Origin: Granulicella pectinivorans
GTDB lineage: Bacteria; Acidobacteriota; Terriglobia; Terriglobales; Acidobacteriaceae
Reading direction: 5' to 3'
Assembly (NCBI RefSeq): GCF_900114625.1
Contig: NZ_FOZL01000001.1
Coordinates: forward strand, 1,922,001 to 1,986,000
Length of the DNA stretch: 64,000 nucleotides
In this document: piece after piece, positions 34,649 to 42,272 of the stretch
Numbering within the stretch: the first letter of the stretch is position 1
Layout: each line of letters starts with the position of its first letter
The notes under the pieces: generated by a model
Told to the model about the DNA's origin: nothing
The model's input: only the letters and a program-made list of their open reading frames with translations
Databases searched by the model: none
Translations under genes and position numbers: made by a program

Positions 34649-35794
34649 GTGAACGAACAAGACACGACTGCGGTTCTTCCCCAAAACGCGGGGCAGGTAA
34701 GTGAGACAGTAACGGGCTCAACATCTGCCCAGCAGCCAGCTACCTTCGTGGCGCAATCGGGATATCAGGCCCAAGTCGGCCCGCCGCAACAAGGCGGAAC
34801 GGCAGGGACGGCAAAGCCAGGCACGGAGAAAAAACGCTCCGGCCGGCTGAGCGAAGATAGACGCTTCAAGATCTTCTCGGGCTCGGCCAACAAGCCGCTG
34901 GCCGAGGAGATTTGCAAGTTTGTCGGGGTTCCGCTGGGCGAAACAAAGCTGCAGCGCTTCTCCGATGGCGAGGTCCATTTTCAGTTGCTCGAGAACGTTC
35001 GCGGAGCGGACGTTTTTTTGGTGCAGCCGACCTGCTTTCCGGTCGACCAGCATCTGGTCGAGTTACTGATCATGATGGACGCGCTCAAGCGGGCCTCGGC
35101 CGGTCGCATTACGGTCGTGATTCCGTACTACGGGTATGCCCGGCAGGATCGTAAAGACCGCCCCAGGGTGGCGATTACGTCGAAGTTGGTGGCGGATCTT
35201 CTCACGAGTGCCGGGGCGAACCGTGCTTTGCTGGTAGATCTGCATGCAGCACAGATTCAGGGCTTCTTCAATATTCCGGTCGACCATCTGTTTGCCAGTC
35301 CGGTGCTGGTGGGTCACTTCCGTGATATGAAGCTTCCGAATCTTACAGTGGTTTCGCCCGACGCGGGCGGTGTAGAGCGGGCGAGATTCTTCGCCAAGAA
35401 GCTTGAAGCGCCTCTGGCGATTGTGGATAAGCGCCGGACGGATATGAATGTTTCCGAGGTGATGAACGTGATCGGCGAAGTACGCGGCCGGACGTGTCTG
35501 ATCCTGGACGACATGATCGACACGGCGGGAACGCTGGTGAAGACGGTCGATGCGCTGCTGGAACAGGGCGCGACAGAGGTTTACGCGTGCGCATCGCACC
35601 CGGTGCTGAGTGGACCGGCGATCGATCGCATTGCGGCATCACGGCTGAAGCAGTTGGTCGTGACGAATACCATTCCACTGCGCGAAGAGGCGCAGCGGTT
35701 GGAAAAGATCAAGGTGCTTTCGATTGCGGGTCTTCTTGGCCGCGCCATTGAGAGCATCCATATGGAGACGAGCGTCAGCACCCTATTTACCTAA
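34649..35794 (+). CDS. prs: Ribose-phosphate pyrophosphokinase with N-terminal extension
   Basis: A 381-residue enzyme that makes PRPP from ribose-5-phosphate and ATP for nucleotide, His and Trp synthesis. The core begins only near residue 72 (FKIFSGSANKPLAEEI), with VFLVQPTCFPVDQHLVELLIMMDAL, PYYGYARQDRKDRPR (ATP site), DLHAAQIQGFF, and the PRPP-binding loop CLILDDMIDTAGTL. Normal enzymes have about 315 residues; the extra 70 residues here are Gln/Ser/Thr/Gly-rich and probably disordered. GTG 34649 is chosen because GGAGG lies eight bases ahead; the frame is open to TTG 34544. Confidence 0.93.
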   Translation: MNEQDTTAVLPQNAGQVSETVTGSTSAQQPATFVAQSGYQAQVGPPQQGGTAGTAKPGTEKKRSGRLSEDRRFKIFSGSANKPLAEEICKFVGVPLGETKLQRFSDGEVHFQLLENVRGADVFLVQPTCFPVDQHLVELLIMMDALKRASAGRITVVIPYYGYARQDRKDRPRVAITSKLVADLLTSAGANRALLVDLHAAQIQGFFNIPVDHLFASPVLVGHFRDMKLPNLTVVSPDAGGVERARFFAKKLEAPLAIVDKRRTDMNVSEVMNVIGEVRGRTCLILDDMIDTAGTLVKTVDALLEQGATEVYACASHPVLSGPAIDRIAASRLKQLVVTNTIPLREEAQRLEKIKVLSIAGLLGRAIESIHMETSVSTLFT

Positions 35795-35882
35795 CGGTAT
35801 GGGGTGCGTAGTTTGTTTTGAAACGGCAACGATGCGCAGAAAGGGAGCGGTTCAACTCCGTGCCCGAAAGGATAAGTGACGT

Positions 35883-36554
35883 ATGGCAGGTTCAGTAGCA
35901 GGTTTGGTCGCAACGCCCCGTGAGGGCAAGTTCAACAAGGGTTTTGCACGTCGCGTTCGCATGTCGGGCCTGATTCCGGCCGTCGTCTACGGTGCCGGTC
36001 AGCCTCCCGTGGCAGTCACCGTCGATCCCCGCGCCGTGACGAAGATTCTGCACTCCGAGTCCGGTCACAACACCATCTTCGATCTCGACATCACGGGCCA
36101 GACCGGTGGCAAGGCGATGATCGTGGACTGGCAGAACGAGCCTATCAAGGGCAAGCTCCTGCACATCGATCTCAAGCGCATCGCGATGGACAAGCTGATG
36201 ACCGTGTCGGTTCCCGTCACGCTTGTTGGTACCCCCGTTGGCGTGAAGACGCAGGGTGGCGTTCTGGAGCAGGTTCTGCGTGAGGTTGAGCTTGCTTGCC
36301 TACCGAACGACATCCCGAGCCACCTCGACGTCGATGTTTCGAATCTTGAGCTGAACGGCGTGATCCACATCTCGGATCTGCCTCACTCGGGTTCGATCAA
36401 GTTCCTCGGCGAAGAGAAGGCTGTCGTGGCGCACGTCGTCCTGATGAAGGAAGAGGAAGTGGTTGCCGCGGTTGGCACGACCGAGCCGGAAGTTGCGAAG
36501 AAGGGTAAGACGGACGCTGCTGCTGCTCCGGCTGCCGACGCGAAGAAGAAGTAA
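35883..36554 (+). CDS. rplY: 50S ribosomal protein L25 (CTC/TL5 form)
   Basis: A 223-residue 5S-rRNA-binding protein. Residues 1-95 form the L25 domain (TPREGKFNKGFARRVRMSGLIPAVVYGAG), and 100-185 the TL5 beta domain (MDKLMTVSVPVTLVGTPVGVKTQGGVLEQVLREVELACLPNDIP). The tail after residue 195 is Ala/Lys-rich (KKGKTDAAAAPAADAKKK) and probably disordered. The gene follows prs after 88 bases and precedes pth by 11 bases, a common order in bacteria. Confidence 0.93.
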   Translation: MAGSVAGLVATPREGKFNKGFARRVRMSGLIPAVVYGAGQPPVAVTVDPRAVTKILHSESGHNTIFDLDITGQTGGKAMIVDWQNEPIKGKLLHIDLKRIAMDKLMTVSVPVTLVGTPVGVKTQGGVLEQVLREVELACLPNDIPSHLDVDVSNLELNGVIHISDLPHSGSIKFLGEEKAVVAHVVLMKEEEVVAAVGTTEPEVAKKGKTDAAAAPAADAKKK

Positions 36555-36565
36555 GGCTGAGCGGC

Positions 36566-37192
36566 GTGAAACTGATTGTTGGACTGGGGAATCCTGGGCT
36601 CGAGTATCAGTTCACGCCGCATAACGCCGGATTTCTAGCTGTGGACCGTATCGCGGAAGACTGCGGTGTGGTCATTGCGAACCGGCGCTGCCGGGCGCTC
36701 ACGGCAAGGACACGGCTGGGCGGGCAGGAGGTTCTGCTGGCCAAGCCTGAGACCTTCATGAATTTGAGTGGGCTTTCGGTAGCCCAACTGATTCAGGAAT
36801 GCGGGATTGAAGACATTGCTTCCGATGTCATCCTTCTTTACGACGAGTTGGCCTTCGAGCTGGGGACGTTCAAGATCTTCCAGCGTGGGTCGGCGAATGG
36901 GCATAACGGGGTGAAGTCGATCTCCGCGACCCTGAAGACGGAAGAGTGGACACGGATTCGGATCGGCGTCGGGAAACCGGCGTTACCGGATGGCAGGAAG
37001 TCGGGCGGCAAGGATTACTTGCTGGCTCCCATGCGCAAGCAGGAGCTGATGGTGCTCGACGAAGTACTCGATCGCGTGCGGAACGCGGTGGAGGTGGTGC
37101 TGGAGAAGGGCATCAGCGCCGCAATGAATGAGTTCAACCGCAGGCCGGATCCTCCCAAGGATGTTCCTGGGAAGGCTAAGCCAGCGGAATGA
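36566..37192 (+). CDS. pth: Peptidyl-tRNA hydrolase
   Basis: A 208-residue esterase that rescues tRNAs from stalled peptidyl-tRNA. It has IVGLGNPGLEYQFTPHNAGFLAVD with the catalytic His in the TPHNAGF motif, KPETFMNLSGLSV, and RGSANGHNGVKSI. All active-site residues (Asn, His, Asp in LYDELAFELG) are visible. GTG 36566 directly starts the conserved domain (MKLIVGLGNPG). The C-terminal 15 residues are Pro/Lys-rich and extra to the family. It is probably transcribed with rplY. Confidence 0.94.
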   Translation: MKLIVGLGNPGLEYQFTPHNAGFLAVDRIAEDCGVVIANRRCRALTARTRLGGQEVLLAKPETFMNLSGLSVAQLIQECGIEDIASDVILLYDELAFELGTFKIFQRGSANGHNGVKSISATLKTEEWTRIRIGVGKPALPDGRKSGGKDYLLAPMRKQELMVLDEVLDRVRNAVEVVLEKGISAAMNEFNRRPDPPKDVPGKAKPAE

Positions 37193-37241
37193 TGACGCAG
37201 TAATTCTTCCAAGCCACTCGGCAGAACACCCGTCGAGATGG

Positions 37242-37260
37242 TGCGAGGCAAAACCTCGCA
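37242..37260 (+). promoter_or_regulatory. Leader hairpin before rpsF
   Basis: TGCGAGG (37242-37248) and CCTCGCA (37254-37260) form a perfect seven-bp stem with a CAAAA loop, 16 bases before the rpsF start. S6 and S18 are known in many bacteria to bind their own leader and repress translation, so this is a candidate part of such a structure. The full S6:S18 consensus could not be confirmed by eye. Confidence 0.35.
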
Positions 37261-37276
37261 GAAAGTAGTGAGAGCA

Positions 37277-37747
37277 ATGCGTACTTACGAGATTATGTTC
37301 ATCGTCCGGCCGGACGTTGAAGAAGCGGACCTGGACAAGCTGATCGAGACGTTCTCGGGTTATGTGACGACCGGTGGCGGCGAAGTGAAGGGTGTGGAGA
37401 AGATGGGGCGTCGTCGCCTCGCTTACACCGTTCGCAAGTTCAACGATGGTTTCTATGTTCTGTTCATGGTCGCCATCGAAGGCAACCAGGTAGCCGAGCT
37501 GGAGCGTCGTCTGCGTGTGACCGAGCAGGTCATCAAGTTCATCACCGTCCGCACGGATGAGGAAGACAAGCGCCTGGCGAAGATCAAGGCCCTGCGTGAC
37601 AGCAAGGTCAAGCGCTCGGCTCTGCCGCAGACTCCCGTTGCCGCCCCTGTGGCTGCTCCGGTTGCGGAAGCCACCGAGACGCCCGCTGCTGAGCCGGTCG
37701 CCGTTGCCGAGCCGGTTGCTACTTCGGAAGAGCCTGCCGCAGTTTAG
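37277..37747 (+). CDS. rpsF: 30S ribosomal protein S6
   Basis: A 156-residue S6 protein: MRTYEIMFIVRPDVEEADLDKLIETFSGYV at the start and KGVEKMGRRRLAYTVRKFNDGFYVLFMVA in the middle. The S6 fold ends near residue 100 at FITVRTDE; the last 50 residues are Ala/Pro/Val/Glu-rich (APVAAPVAEATETPAAEP) and are probably disordered. ATG 37277 begins the conserved sequence, so the 13 in-frame residues ahead of it are not used. It is followed by rpsR and rplI, the usual order. Confidence 0.94.
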   Translation: MRTYEIMFIVRPDVEEADLDKLIETFSGYVTTGGGEVKGVEKMGRRRLAYTVRKFNDGFYVLFMVAIEGNQVAELERRLRVTEQVIKFITVRTDEEDKRLAKIKALRDSKVKRSALPQTPVAAPVAAPVAEATETPAAEPVAVAEPVATSEEPAAV

Positions 37748-37895
37748 TGCTTTGACCGGGATCACCCGGTCTCTGTTGGGTTAGCTGTACCACGCTGCAC
37801 TTCGCTTCCATCGCTTGTCTTGTATGCGATGTCCAGAGACACCAAGGCGTGTCTGGAGCGGGGTAAAGCCACAACGTACTGAGAGGAATAGAAAC

Positions 37896-38285
37896 ATGGC
37901 TGACGAGACGAATGAAGTATCGGCCCCGGCGAGCGAGCCGGCGGCAGCAGCAACCAGCACTCCGCGTCCCGCGTTTGCTTCGCGTGGACCCCGCCCCGCG
38001 GGTGGTCCCGGAGGCCCTGGCGGTCCCGGCGGACGTCCTGCTGGTCCCGGTGGTCCTGGCGGACGCAAGTTCTTTCGCCGCAAGAAGGTCTGCAAGTTCA
38101 CGGTGGAGAAGATCGACAAGATCAGCTACCGCGACGTGCGCCTGCTCCAGGGCTTCGTGTCCGAGCGCGGCAAGATCATTCCGCGCCGCCTCACGGGAAC
38201 CTCGACCCACTTCCAGCGCAAGCTCACGCAGGCGATCAAGCAGGCTCGTAACATCGCCCTGCTCCCGTTCGCGGCGCGCTTCTAA
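37896..38285 (+). CDS. rpsR: 30S ribosomal protein S18 with Pro/Gly-rich N-terminal extension
   Basis: A 129-residue S18. The conserved domain starts near residue 55 (FFRRKKVCKFTVEKIDKISYRDVRLLQGFVSERGKIIPRR) and ends ARNIALLPFAARF. S18 is normally 75-90 residues. The first 55 residues here are Ala/Pro/Gly-rich with GGPGG repeats and would be flexible. ATG 37896 starts MADETNE and is preceded by GAGAGGAA, a good ribosome site. The protein pairs with S6 on the platform of the small subunit. Confidence 0.93.
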   Translation: MADETNEVSAPASEPAAAATSTPRPAFASRGPRPAGGPGGPGGPGGRPAGPGGPGGRKFFRRKKVCKFTVEKIDKISYRDVRLLQGFVSERGKIIPRRLTGTSTHFQRKLTQAIKQARNIALLPFAARF

Positions 38286-38302
38286 CTGCTGAGACACATA
38301 GC

Positions 38303-38327
38303 GAGCGCTTCGTGAGACGGAGCGCTC
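38303..38327 (+). promoter_or_regulatory. Hairpin between rpsR and rplI
   Basis: GAGCGCT (38303-38309) and AGCGCTC (38321-38327) pair around an 11-base loop and are followed by TTCTAT. The weak T tract suggests partial attenuation or a processing site rather than full termination, which would let rplI be expressed at a different level. Confidence 0.4.
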
Positions 38328-38364
38328 TTCTATCCCTTCGCGGGATGAGACACGGAGAATTGTC

Positions 38365-38838
38365 ATGGAAGTAATTCTGAAAGAAGACGTCAATAAGCTT
38401 GGACACCGCGGCGATGTCGTAAAGGTGGCCAATGGCTATGGACGCAATTACCTGCTGCCTGGCAAGCTGGCGATCGAAGCGACCGCGGCGAACAAAGCAG
38501 TCATCGAGCAGATGAAGAACTCGGCTGCTCGCAAGGCAGTGAAGGAGAAGGCTGCGGCCGAGCTCCAGGCTGTCGAGCTGTCCAAGGTTGAGCTCTCGTT
38601 CGAGCGGAAGGTGGGCGACAACGACCACCTCTTCGGTTCGGTCACGTCGGGCGATATCGCTGCGGCGCTCGAGGCACAGGGCTACGAGATCGATCGTCGC
38701 AAGATCGCGCTCGAAGAGCCGCTGAAGACGATCGGTGAGTTCCATGTGCCGGTCAAGCTGTTCCGCGATGTGACCGCGCACGTCAAGGTCACCGTGAATG
38801 GCGATCGTCCCGTAGCTGCTGCAACCGTCGCTGAATAA
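38365..38838 (+). CDS. rplI: 50S ribosomal protein L9
   Basis: A 157-residue L9. The N-terminal 23S-rRNA-binding domain is textbook (MEVILKEDVNKLGHRGDVVKVANGYGRNYLLPGKLAI), followed by the long connecting helix (residues about 42-75, AANKAVIEQMKNSAARKAVKEKAAAEL) and the C-terminal domain (KVGDNDHLFGSVTSGDIAAALEAQGYEIDRRKI). It closes the S6-S18-L9 group and has a strong terminator right behind it. Confidence 0.95.
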   Translation: MEVILKEDVNKLGHRGDVVKVANGYGRNYLLPGKLAIEATAANKAVIEQMKNSAARKAVKEKAAAELQAVELSKVELSFERKVGDNDHLFGSVTSGDIAAALEAQGYEIDRRKIALEEPLKTIGEFHVPVKLFRDVTAHVKVTVNGDRPVAAATVAE

Positions 38839-38856
38839 TTCTGTTGGGAAGTGAAG

Positions 38857-38892
38857 AGGGCGTCTGCCGAGATTTCGGTAGGCGCCCTTTTT
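38857..38892 (+). terminator. Terminator of the ribosomal protein operon
   Basis: A 14-bp stem (38857-38870 with 38875-38888, including a few G-U pairs) with a four-base loop is followed by TTTTT at 38888-38892. Confidence 0.9.
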
Positions 38893-38985
38893 ACGTTGCG
38901 CGGTGGGCGTCCTGGTGGTGGCCTGGAGTGAAGTCACGGTTATGGATGAAAGCGGATGCATGCAACGGGAACGCGGTTTCCGTAT

Positions 38986-39019
38986 GGCCATCCTATTGTG
39001 AAGCGAGGCCATCTTATTG
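38986..39019. promoter_or_regulatory. Tandem 13-base direct repeat upstream of the glycine-zipper gene
   Basis: GGCCATCCTATTG (38986-38998) and GGCCATCTTATTG (39007-39019) differ at one position and start 21 bases apart, two turns of the helix. This is the usual layout of an activator or response-regulator site. The gene starts at 39080. Confidence 0.4.
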
Positions 39020-39079
39020 AAAGTGTGGGCGCATTGCTTTGTGGTGCGCCGGCAGTTGTGCCAGCAATAAGGAGTTCTT

Positions 39080-39451
39080 ATGACGAAAAGATGGCTTGCC
39101 TTACCCCTGCTTCTTGCAACGACTCTTCCTGGACTTGCTCAATATGGTGATCGCCGCGACCACGGACAGTTCTATGGCGGTGTGCGCGATGGTGGACGTC
39201 GTGGAGACTATTACGGTCATGACCGTCGGTATGGAAATGGATACGATGACCGTTATTACCAGCAGCGTCAGGGTGGCATTGGCCCCGGCAAGGGCGCACT
39301 CATCGGCGGCGCAGGCGGTGCGGCGCTCGGCGCGGTTTTCGGAGGCGGCGCAAAGGGCGCGTTGATCGGTGGTGCTGCGGGCGCGGGTATAGGCGCCATC
39401 CTCGGCAAGCAACACCAAAACAACCAGCGCGACCGCTACTACGGACGCTAG
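39080..39451 (+). CDS. Exported glycine-zipper protein
   Basis: A 123-residue protein with a signal peptide (RWLALPLLLATTLPGLAQ). The mature N-terminal half is Tyr/Asp/Arg/Gly-rich (DRRYGNGYDDRYYQQRQ) and likely disordered. The second half is a double glycine zipper (GKGALIGGAGGAALGAVFGG, GALIGGAAGAGIGAILG) that can pack as membrane helices. Proteins of this build are often osmotic or envelope-stress factors of the outer membrane, but no specific role is visible. ATG 39080 has AAGGAG close ahead. Confidence 0.7.
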   Translation: MTKRWLALPLLLATTLPGLAQYGDRRDHGQFYGGVRDGGRRGDYYGHDRRYGNGYDDRYYQQRQGGIGPGKGALIGGAGGAALGAVFGGGAKGALIGGAAGAGIGAILGKQHQNNQRDRYYGR

Positions 39452-39499
39452 GCGATCCGCACGCTTTGAGAGATATATCACTTTGAAAGGATCTTTCCG

Positions 39500-39901
39500 A
39501 TGAACGTACGAACGCTTGTTGTAGCAGGTTTACTGATGGTTGCTCCCGCTGTTACCTTGCCGGCAGGAGCCCAGGACAATATCGCTCCCAAGGGTGTCTC
39601 GCAGGCGACGGGTTCTGCGAAGACGTACCCCGTGGATCAAGTTGTGACGGCATCCGTCCACGATGCATGGTTGCTCAGTGGAAAGAATGAGGATGCGTTC
39701 TTCGACATCGTCCAGCAACTTGCCGGTATCTCTGCGTCGAAGCGCGGTCTCACCCTTCCCGACGATGCCGCAGCCGGACGGCGCATGGGCAACTACATCA
39801 AGACGCAGGCCAAGCTGGACCACGATCAGTTGCTGTATGTGATCGTCGACAAGGCTGTGCGCATGGTCGGAAAGCCGAATCCCACCGTTGCTGCTAAGTA
39901 A
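39500..39901 (+). CDS. Exported hypothetical protein
   Basis: A 133-residue protein with a clear signal peptide (MNVRTLVVAGLLMVAPAVTLPAGAQ). The mature part is soluble and helical (HDAWLLSGKNEDAFFDIVQQLAGISASKRGLTLPDDAAAGRRMGNYIKTQAKLDHDQLLYVIVDKAV). I do not recognise a domain. AAGGA lies about ten bases ahead of the ATG. It follows the glycine-zipper gene after 48 bases and ends before a hairpin, so the two may share a transcript and an envelope role. Confidence 0.65.
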   Translation: MNVRTLVVAGLLMVAPAVTLPAGAQDNIAPKGVSQATGSAKTYPVDQVVTASVHDAWLLSGKNEDAFFDIVQQLAGISASKRGLTLPDDAAAGRRMGNYIKTQAKLDHDQLLYVIVDKAVRMVGKPNPTVAAK

Positions 39902-39928
39902 CTGAAATTGAGCGGATTCGAATCGATG

Positions 39929-39954
39929 CCCGGTTCGCCTTCTGGCGGACCGGG
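39929..39954 (+). terminator. Hairpin terminator
   Basis: CCCGGTTCGCC (39929-39939) pairs with GGCGGACCGGG (39944-39954) with one mismatch and a TTCT loop; the tail TATCGTTGCGTTTG is only moderately T-rich. Confidence 0.6.
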
Positions 39955-40071
39955 TATCGTTGCGTTTGTGGGTAAGAGGGTCTGAGAAAAGAAGTTTCGT
40001 TTCGGGTGGAACGAAATGAGTGCTTTCTGCGTTGTATGTAGGAAAGCGAGTGACGATAAAAAGAGAAAATG

Positions 40072-40095
40072 GCTACCTATGTAGCTATCTATATT
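40072..40095 (+). promoter_or_regulatory. BlaI-like palindrome over a -10 element, before the TIGR03435 gene
   Basis: GCTACCTATGTAGC (40072-40085) is a near-perfect 14-base palindrome resembling the TACA/TGTA operators of BlaI/MecI repressors, and it lies just upstream of a TATATT -10-like element (40090-40095). No good -35 element is seen. TIGR03435 genes in Acidobacteria are often near BlaI/BlaR genes, but none is in this window. Confidence 0.4.
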
Positions 40096-40173
40096 GGACC
40101 TGCAGCGTCTACACTGGGATCGATTCCCCCGTTTCAGACCTCAGGCTTAGCCAGTTTCAAGGAGATTTCTTCG

Positions 40174-41316
40174 ATGAAGAAGATCGTACTGTGGATGATC
40201 GCATGCACCACATTGTTGACAGGTTCGTTGCGGGCGCAGAGCATGGCCGGCGACTGGCAGGGAACACTGAAGGCCGGCAAGGACCTACGGATCGTGGTGA
40301 AGATCGTGAACGACGACAAGACCGTGTGGAAGGCGACGATGTACAGCATCGATCAGACGCCACAGCCTTTTCCCGGAAGCTCCGTCAAGGTGGATGGTTC
40401 CACGATCAAGTTCGACGTGTTGACGCTGGGTGCGACGTATAACGGGAAGCTGGGCTCTGACGGCAACACGCTCAACGGAACCTACACGCAGGCAGGCAAG
40501 GACTTCCCGCTGAATTTTGCAAGGGCCACGAAGGAGACCGCCTGGGTGATTCCCGAGCCTCCTGCGAAGCTGCCACCCATGGCGAAGGATGCCAAGCCCG
40601 CGTTTGAAGTGGCGACGATCAAACTCTCAAAACCGGAGCAGATGGGCAAGGGCTTCGGTATCCGCGGACGGAGGGTGCAGACGATCAACACCTCCATCAT
40701 GGACCTGATCGAATTCGCTTATAAGGTTCAGGTGAAGCAGGTTCTTAACGCACCCGCCTGGGCCGACACGCAGAAGTACGATATCTCCGGTGAACCCGAC
40801 GTGGAGGGCCAGCCAACCTACGATCAGTTGAAGATCATGATCCAGGCATTGCTCGCGGACCGCTTCAAGCTGACATTCCATCGTGACAAGAAGGAACTCT
40901 CGGTCTTTGCGCTGACGGTAGGCAAGACTGGATCGAAGCTCAAGGTAAGCGATGAGAGCAGCGCTACGGGCCACACGCTGAACTTCCATCCCGGCGCTCA
41001 GGGTGGCCTCGTCTTTACAGCACGGGATGCTTCCATGCACGAACTCGGCGAAGCGATGGAGCAGACGATGCTCGATCGCCCGATGTCCGACCAGACCGGA
41101 CTCACCGCAAAGTATGACTTCGACATTACGTTTATGCCGGACGATTCGATGATGGGTGGCATCGCTTCCAAGCTGCCTCCACCTCCGGCCGGGGCGGAGA
41201 TCCCGCCATCGCTGTTCACCGCATTCCAGGATCAGCTCGGATTGAAGCTGGAGCCGTCGAAGGCGCCGGTGGAGGTACTTGTGGTCGATCACGTGGAGAA
41301 GCCTTCAGAGGACTAG
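40174..41316 (+). CDS. TIGR03435-family exported protein with N-terminal beta domain
   Basis: A 380-residue protein with signal peptide MKKIVLWMIACTTLLTGSLRAQ. Residues 25-135 form a lipocalin-like beta-rich region (GDWQGTLKAGKDLRIVVKIVNDD ... LNGTYTQAGKDFPLNFARA). The TIGR03435 domain follows: FEVATIKLSKPEQ, LADRFKLTFHRDKKELSVFALTVGKTGSKLK, and the closing QLGLKLEPSKAPVEVLVVDHVEKPSED. This family is expanded in soil Acidobacteria; its role is unknown. ATG 40174 has AAGGAGA eight bases ahead; the longer frame from 40069 is not needed. A BlaI-like palindrome lies about 90 bases upstream. Confidence 0.8.
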   Translation: MKKIVLWMIACTTLLTGSLRAQSMAGDWQGTLKAGKDLRIVVKIVNDDKTVWKATMYSIDQTPQPFPGSSVKVDGSTIKFDVLTLGATYNGKLGSDGNTLNGTYTQAGKDFPLNFARATKETAWVIPEPPAKLPPMAKDAKPAFEVATIKLSKPEQMGKGFGIRGRRVQTINTSIMDLIEFAYKVQVKQVLNAPAWADTQKYDISGEPDVEGQPTYDQLKIMIQALLADRFKLTFHRDKKELSVFALTVGKTGSKLKVSDESSATGHTLNFHPGAQGGLVFTARDASMHELGEAMEQTMLDRPMSDQTGLTAKYDFDITFMPDDSMMGGIASKLPPPPAGAEIPPSLFTAFQDQLGLKLEPSKAPVEVLVVDHVEKPSED

Positions 41317-41456
41317 CCTTCTTCAAACTTAATCGCGGATGAGTGCTAACCGCGCGGCAGGGTGCTTTGTCTTATAGCTGAATTAAGCAGAAATGTTGTG
41401 GATGAGGATCGGTGCTCCTCCTGTTGGAGTGCCGGTTTTCGCAGAGGTCCGTCTCG

Positions 41457-42272
41457 ATGATGAGGAATGGTCTGGCTCGGAAGATCGTGATGGGAACTAT
41501 GCTGGCGATCTCGCCCGCCGCATGGGCGCAGGACGCTTCTGCAGAGAGGTTGAGCTACGACGTGATCTCGGTGAAGCCGAATACTTCGGGCTCGGGTGGT
41601 ATGCGGATCATGGTTACACCGGATGGCTTTGCGGCGGAGAACGTATCCCTGCATATGCTTATGTCGACTGCGTTTCAGATCAATTCGGAGTTGATTGTCG
41701 GCCTGCCGAAGTGGTCAGACTCGGACAGGTTCGATGTGAAGGCGAAGGTGGCTGAAGAGGACCTTCCTGCGTTGAAGAAGATGGAACCCAAGGACCGCAT
41801 ACAAATCGTTCAGTCGATCGTGGCTGAGCGTTTCAAGGTGGTCGTGCATCGCGAGAAGAGAGAGTGGCCAACGTACGATCTGGTTGTGGCGAAGAGCGGG
41901 CTGAAGATGAAGGAGGCCAAGCCGGACGATACCTACGCGAATGGGATAAAGGGACCAGACGGCAAAGGTAACGGCGGCATGATGAGGATGGGCCGCGGCA
42001 CGATGACCGGCCAAGGCATCCCGATTGAGAACATGACGAGAGCGCTCTCAAGCCTTACTCAGAGAACGGTTGTAGACAAGACAGGCTTGAAGGAAAACTA
42101 TGACTTCGAGTTGAAGTGGACGCCCGACGACGCTCCCGCCGGCAGTACCGAAGAGAACGGTGAGTCGATTTTTACGGCTGTGCAGGAGCAGTTGGGATTG
42201 CGGCTGGATGCAAGCAAAGGCATGGTGGAGACGCTGATCGTCGACCATGTGGAGAAGCCTTCTGAAGACTGA
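41457..42272 (+). CDS. TIGR03435-family exported protein
   Basis: A 271-residue protein with a signal peptide ending near AISPAAWAQ. It has YDVISVKPNTSGSGG, IVGLPKWSDSDRFDVKAKV, IVAERFKVVVHREKREWPTYDLVVAKSGLKMKEA and the same VDHVEKPSED ending as the gene before it, so the two are paralogues; this one lacks the N-terminal beta domain. ATG 41457 begins MMRNGLARK with GCAGAGG ahead. Its end overlaps the longest form of the receptor gene. No enzymatic motif is visible. Confidence 0.8.
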   Translation: MMRNGLARKIVMGTMLAISPAAWAQDASAERLSYDVISVKPNTSGSGGMRIMVTPDGFAAENVSLHMLMSTAFQINSELIVGLPKWSDSDRFDVKAKVAEEDLPALKKMEPKDRIQIVQSIVAERFKVVVHREKREWPTYDLVVAKSGLKMKEAKPDDTYANGIKGPDGKGNGGMMRMGRGTMTGQGIPIENMTRALSSLTQRTVVDKTGLKENYDFELKWTPDDAPAGSTEENGESIFTAVQEQLGLRLDASKGMVETLIVDHVEKPSED

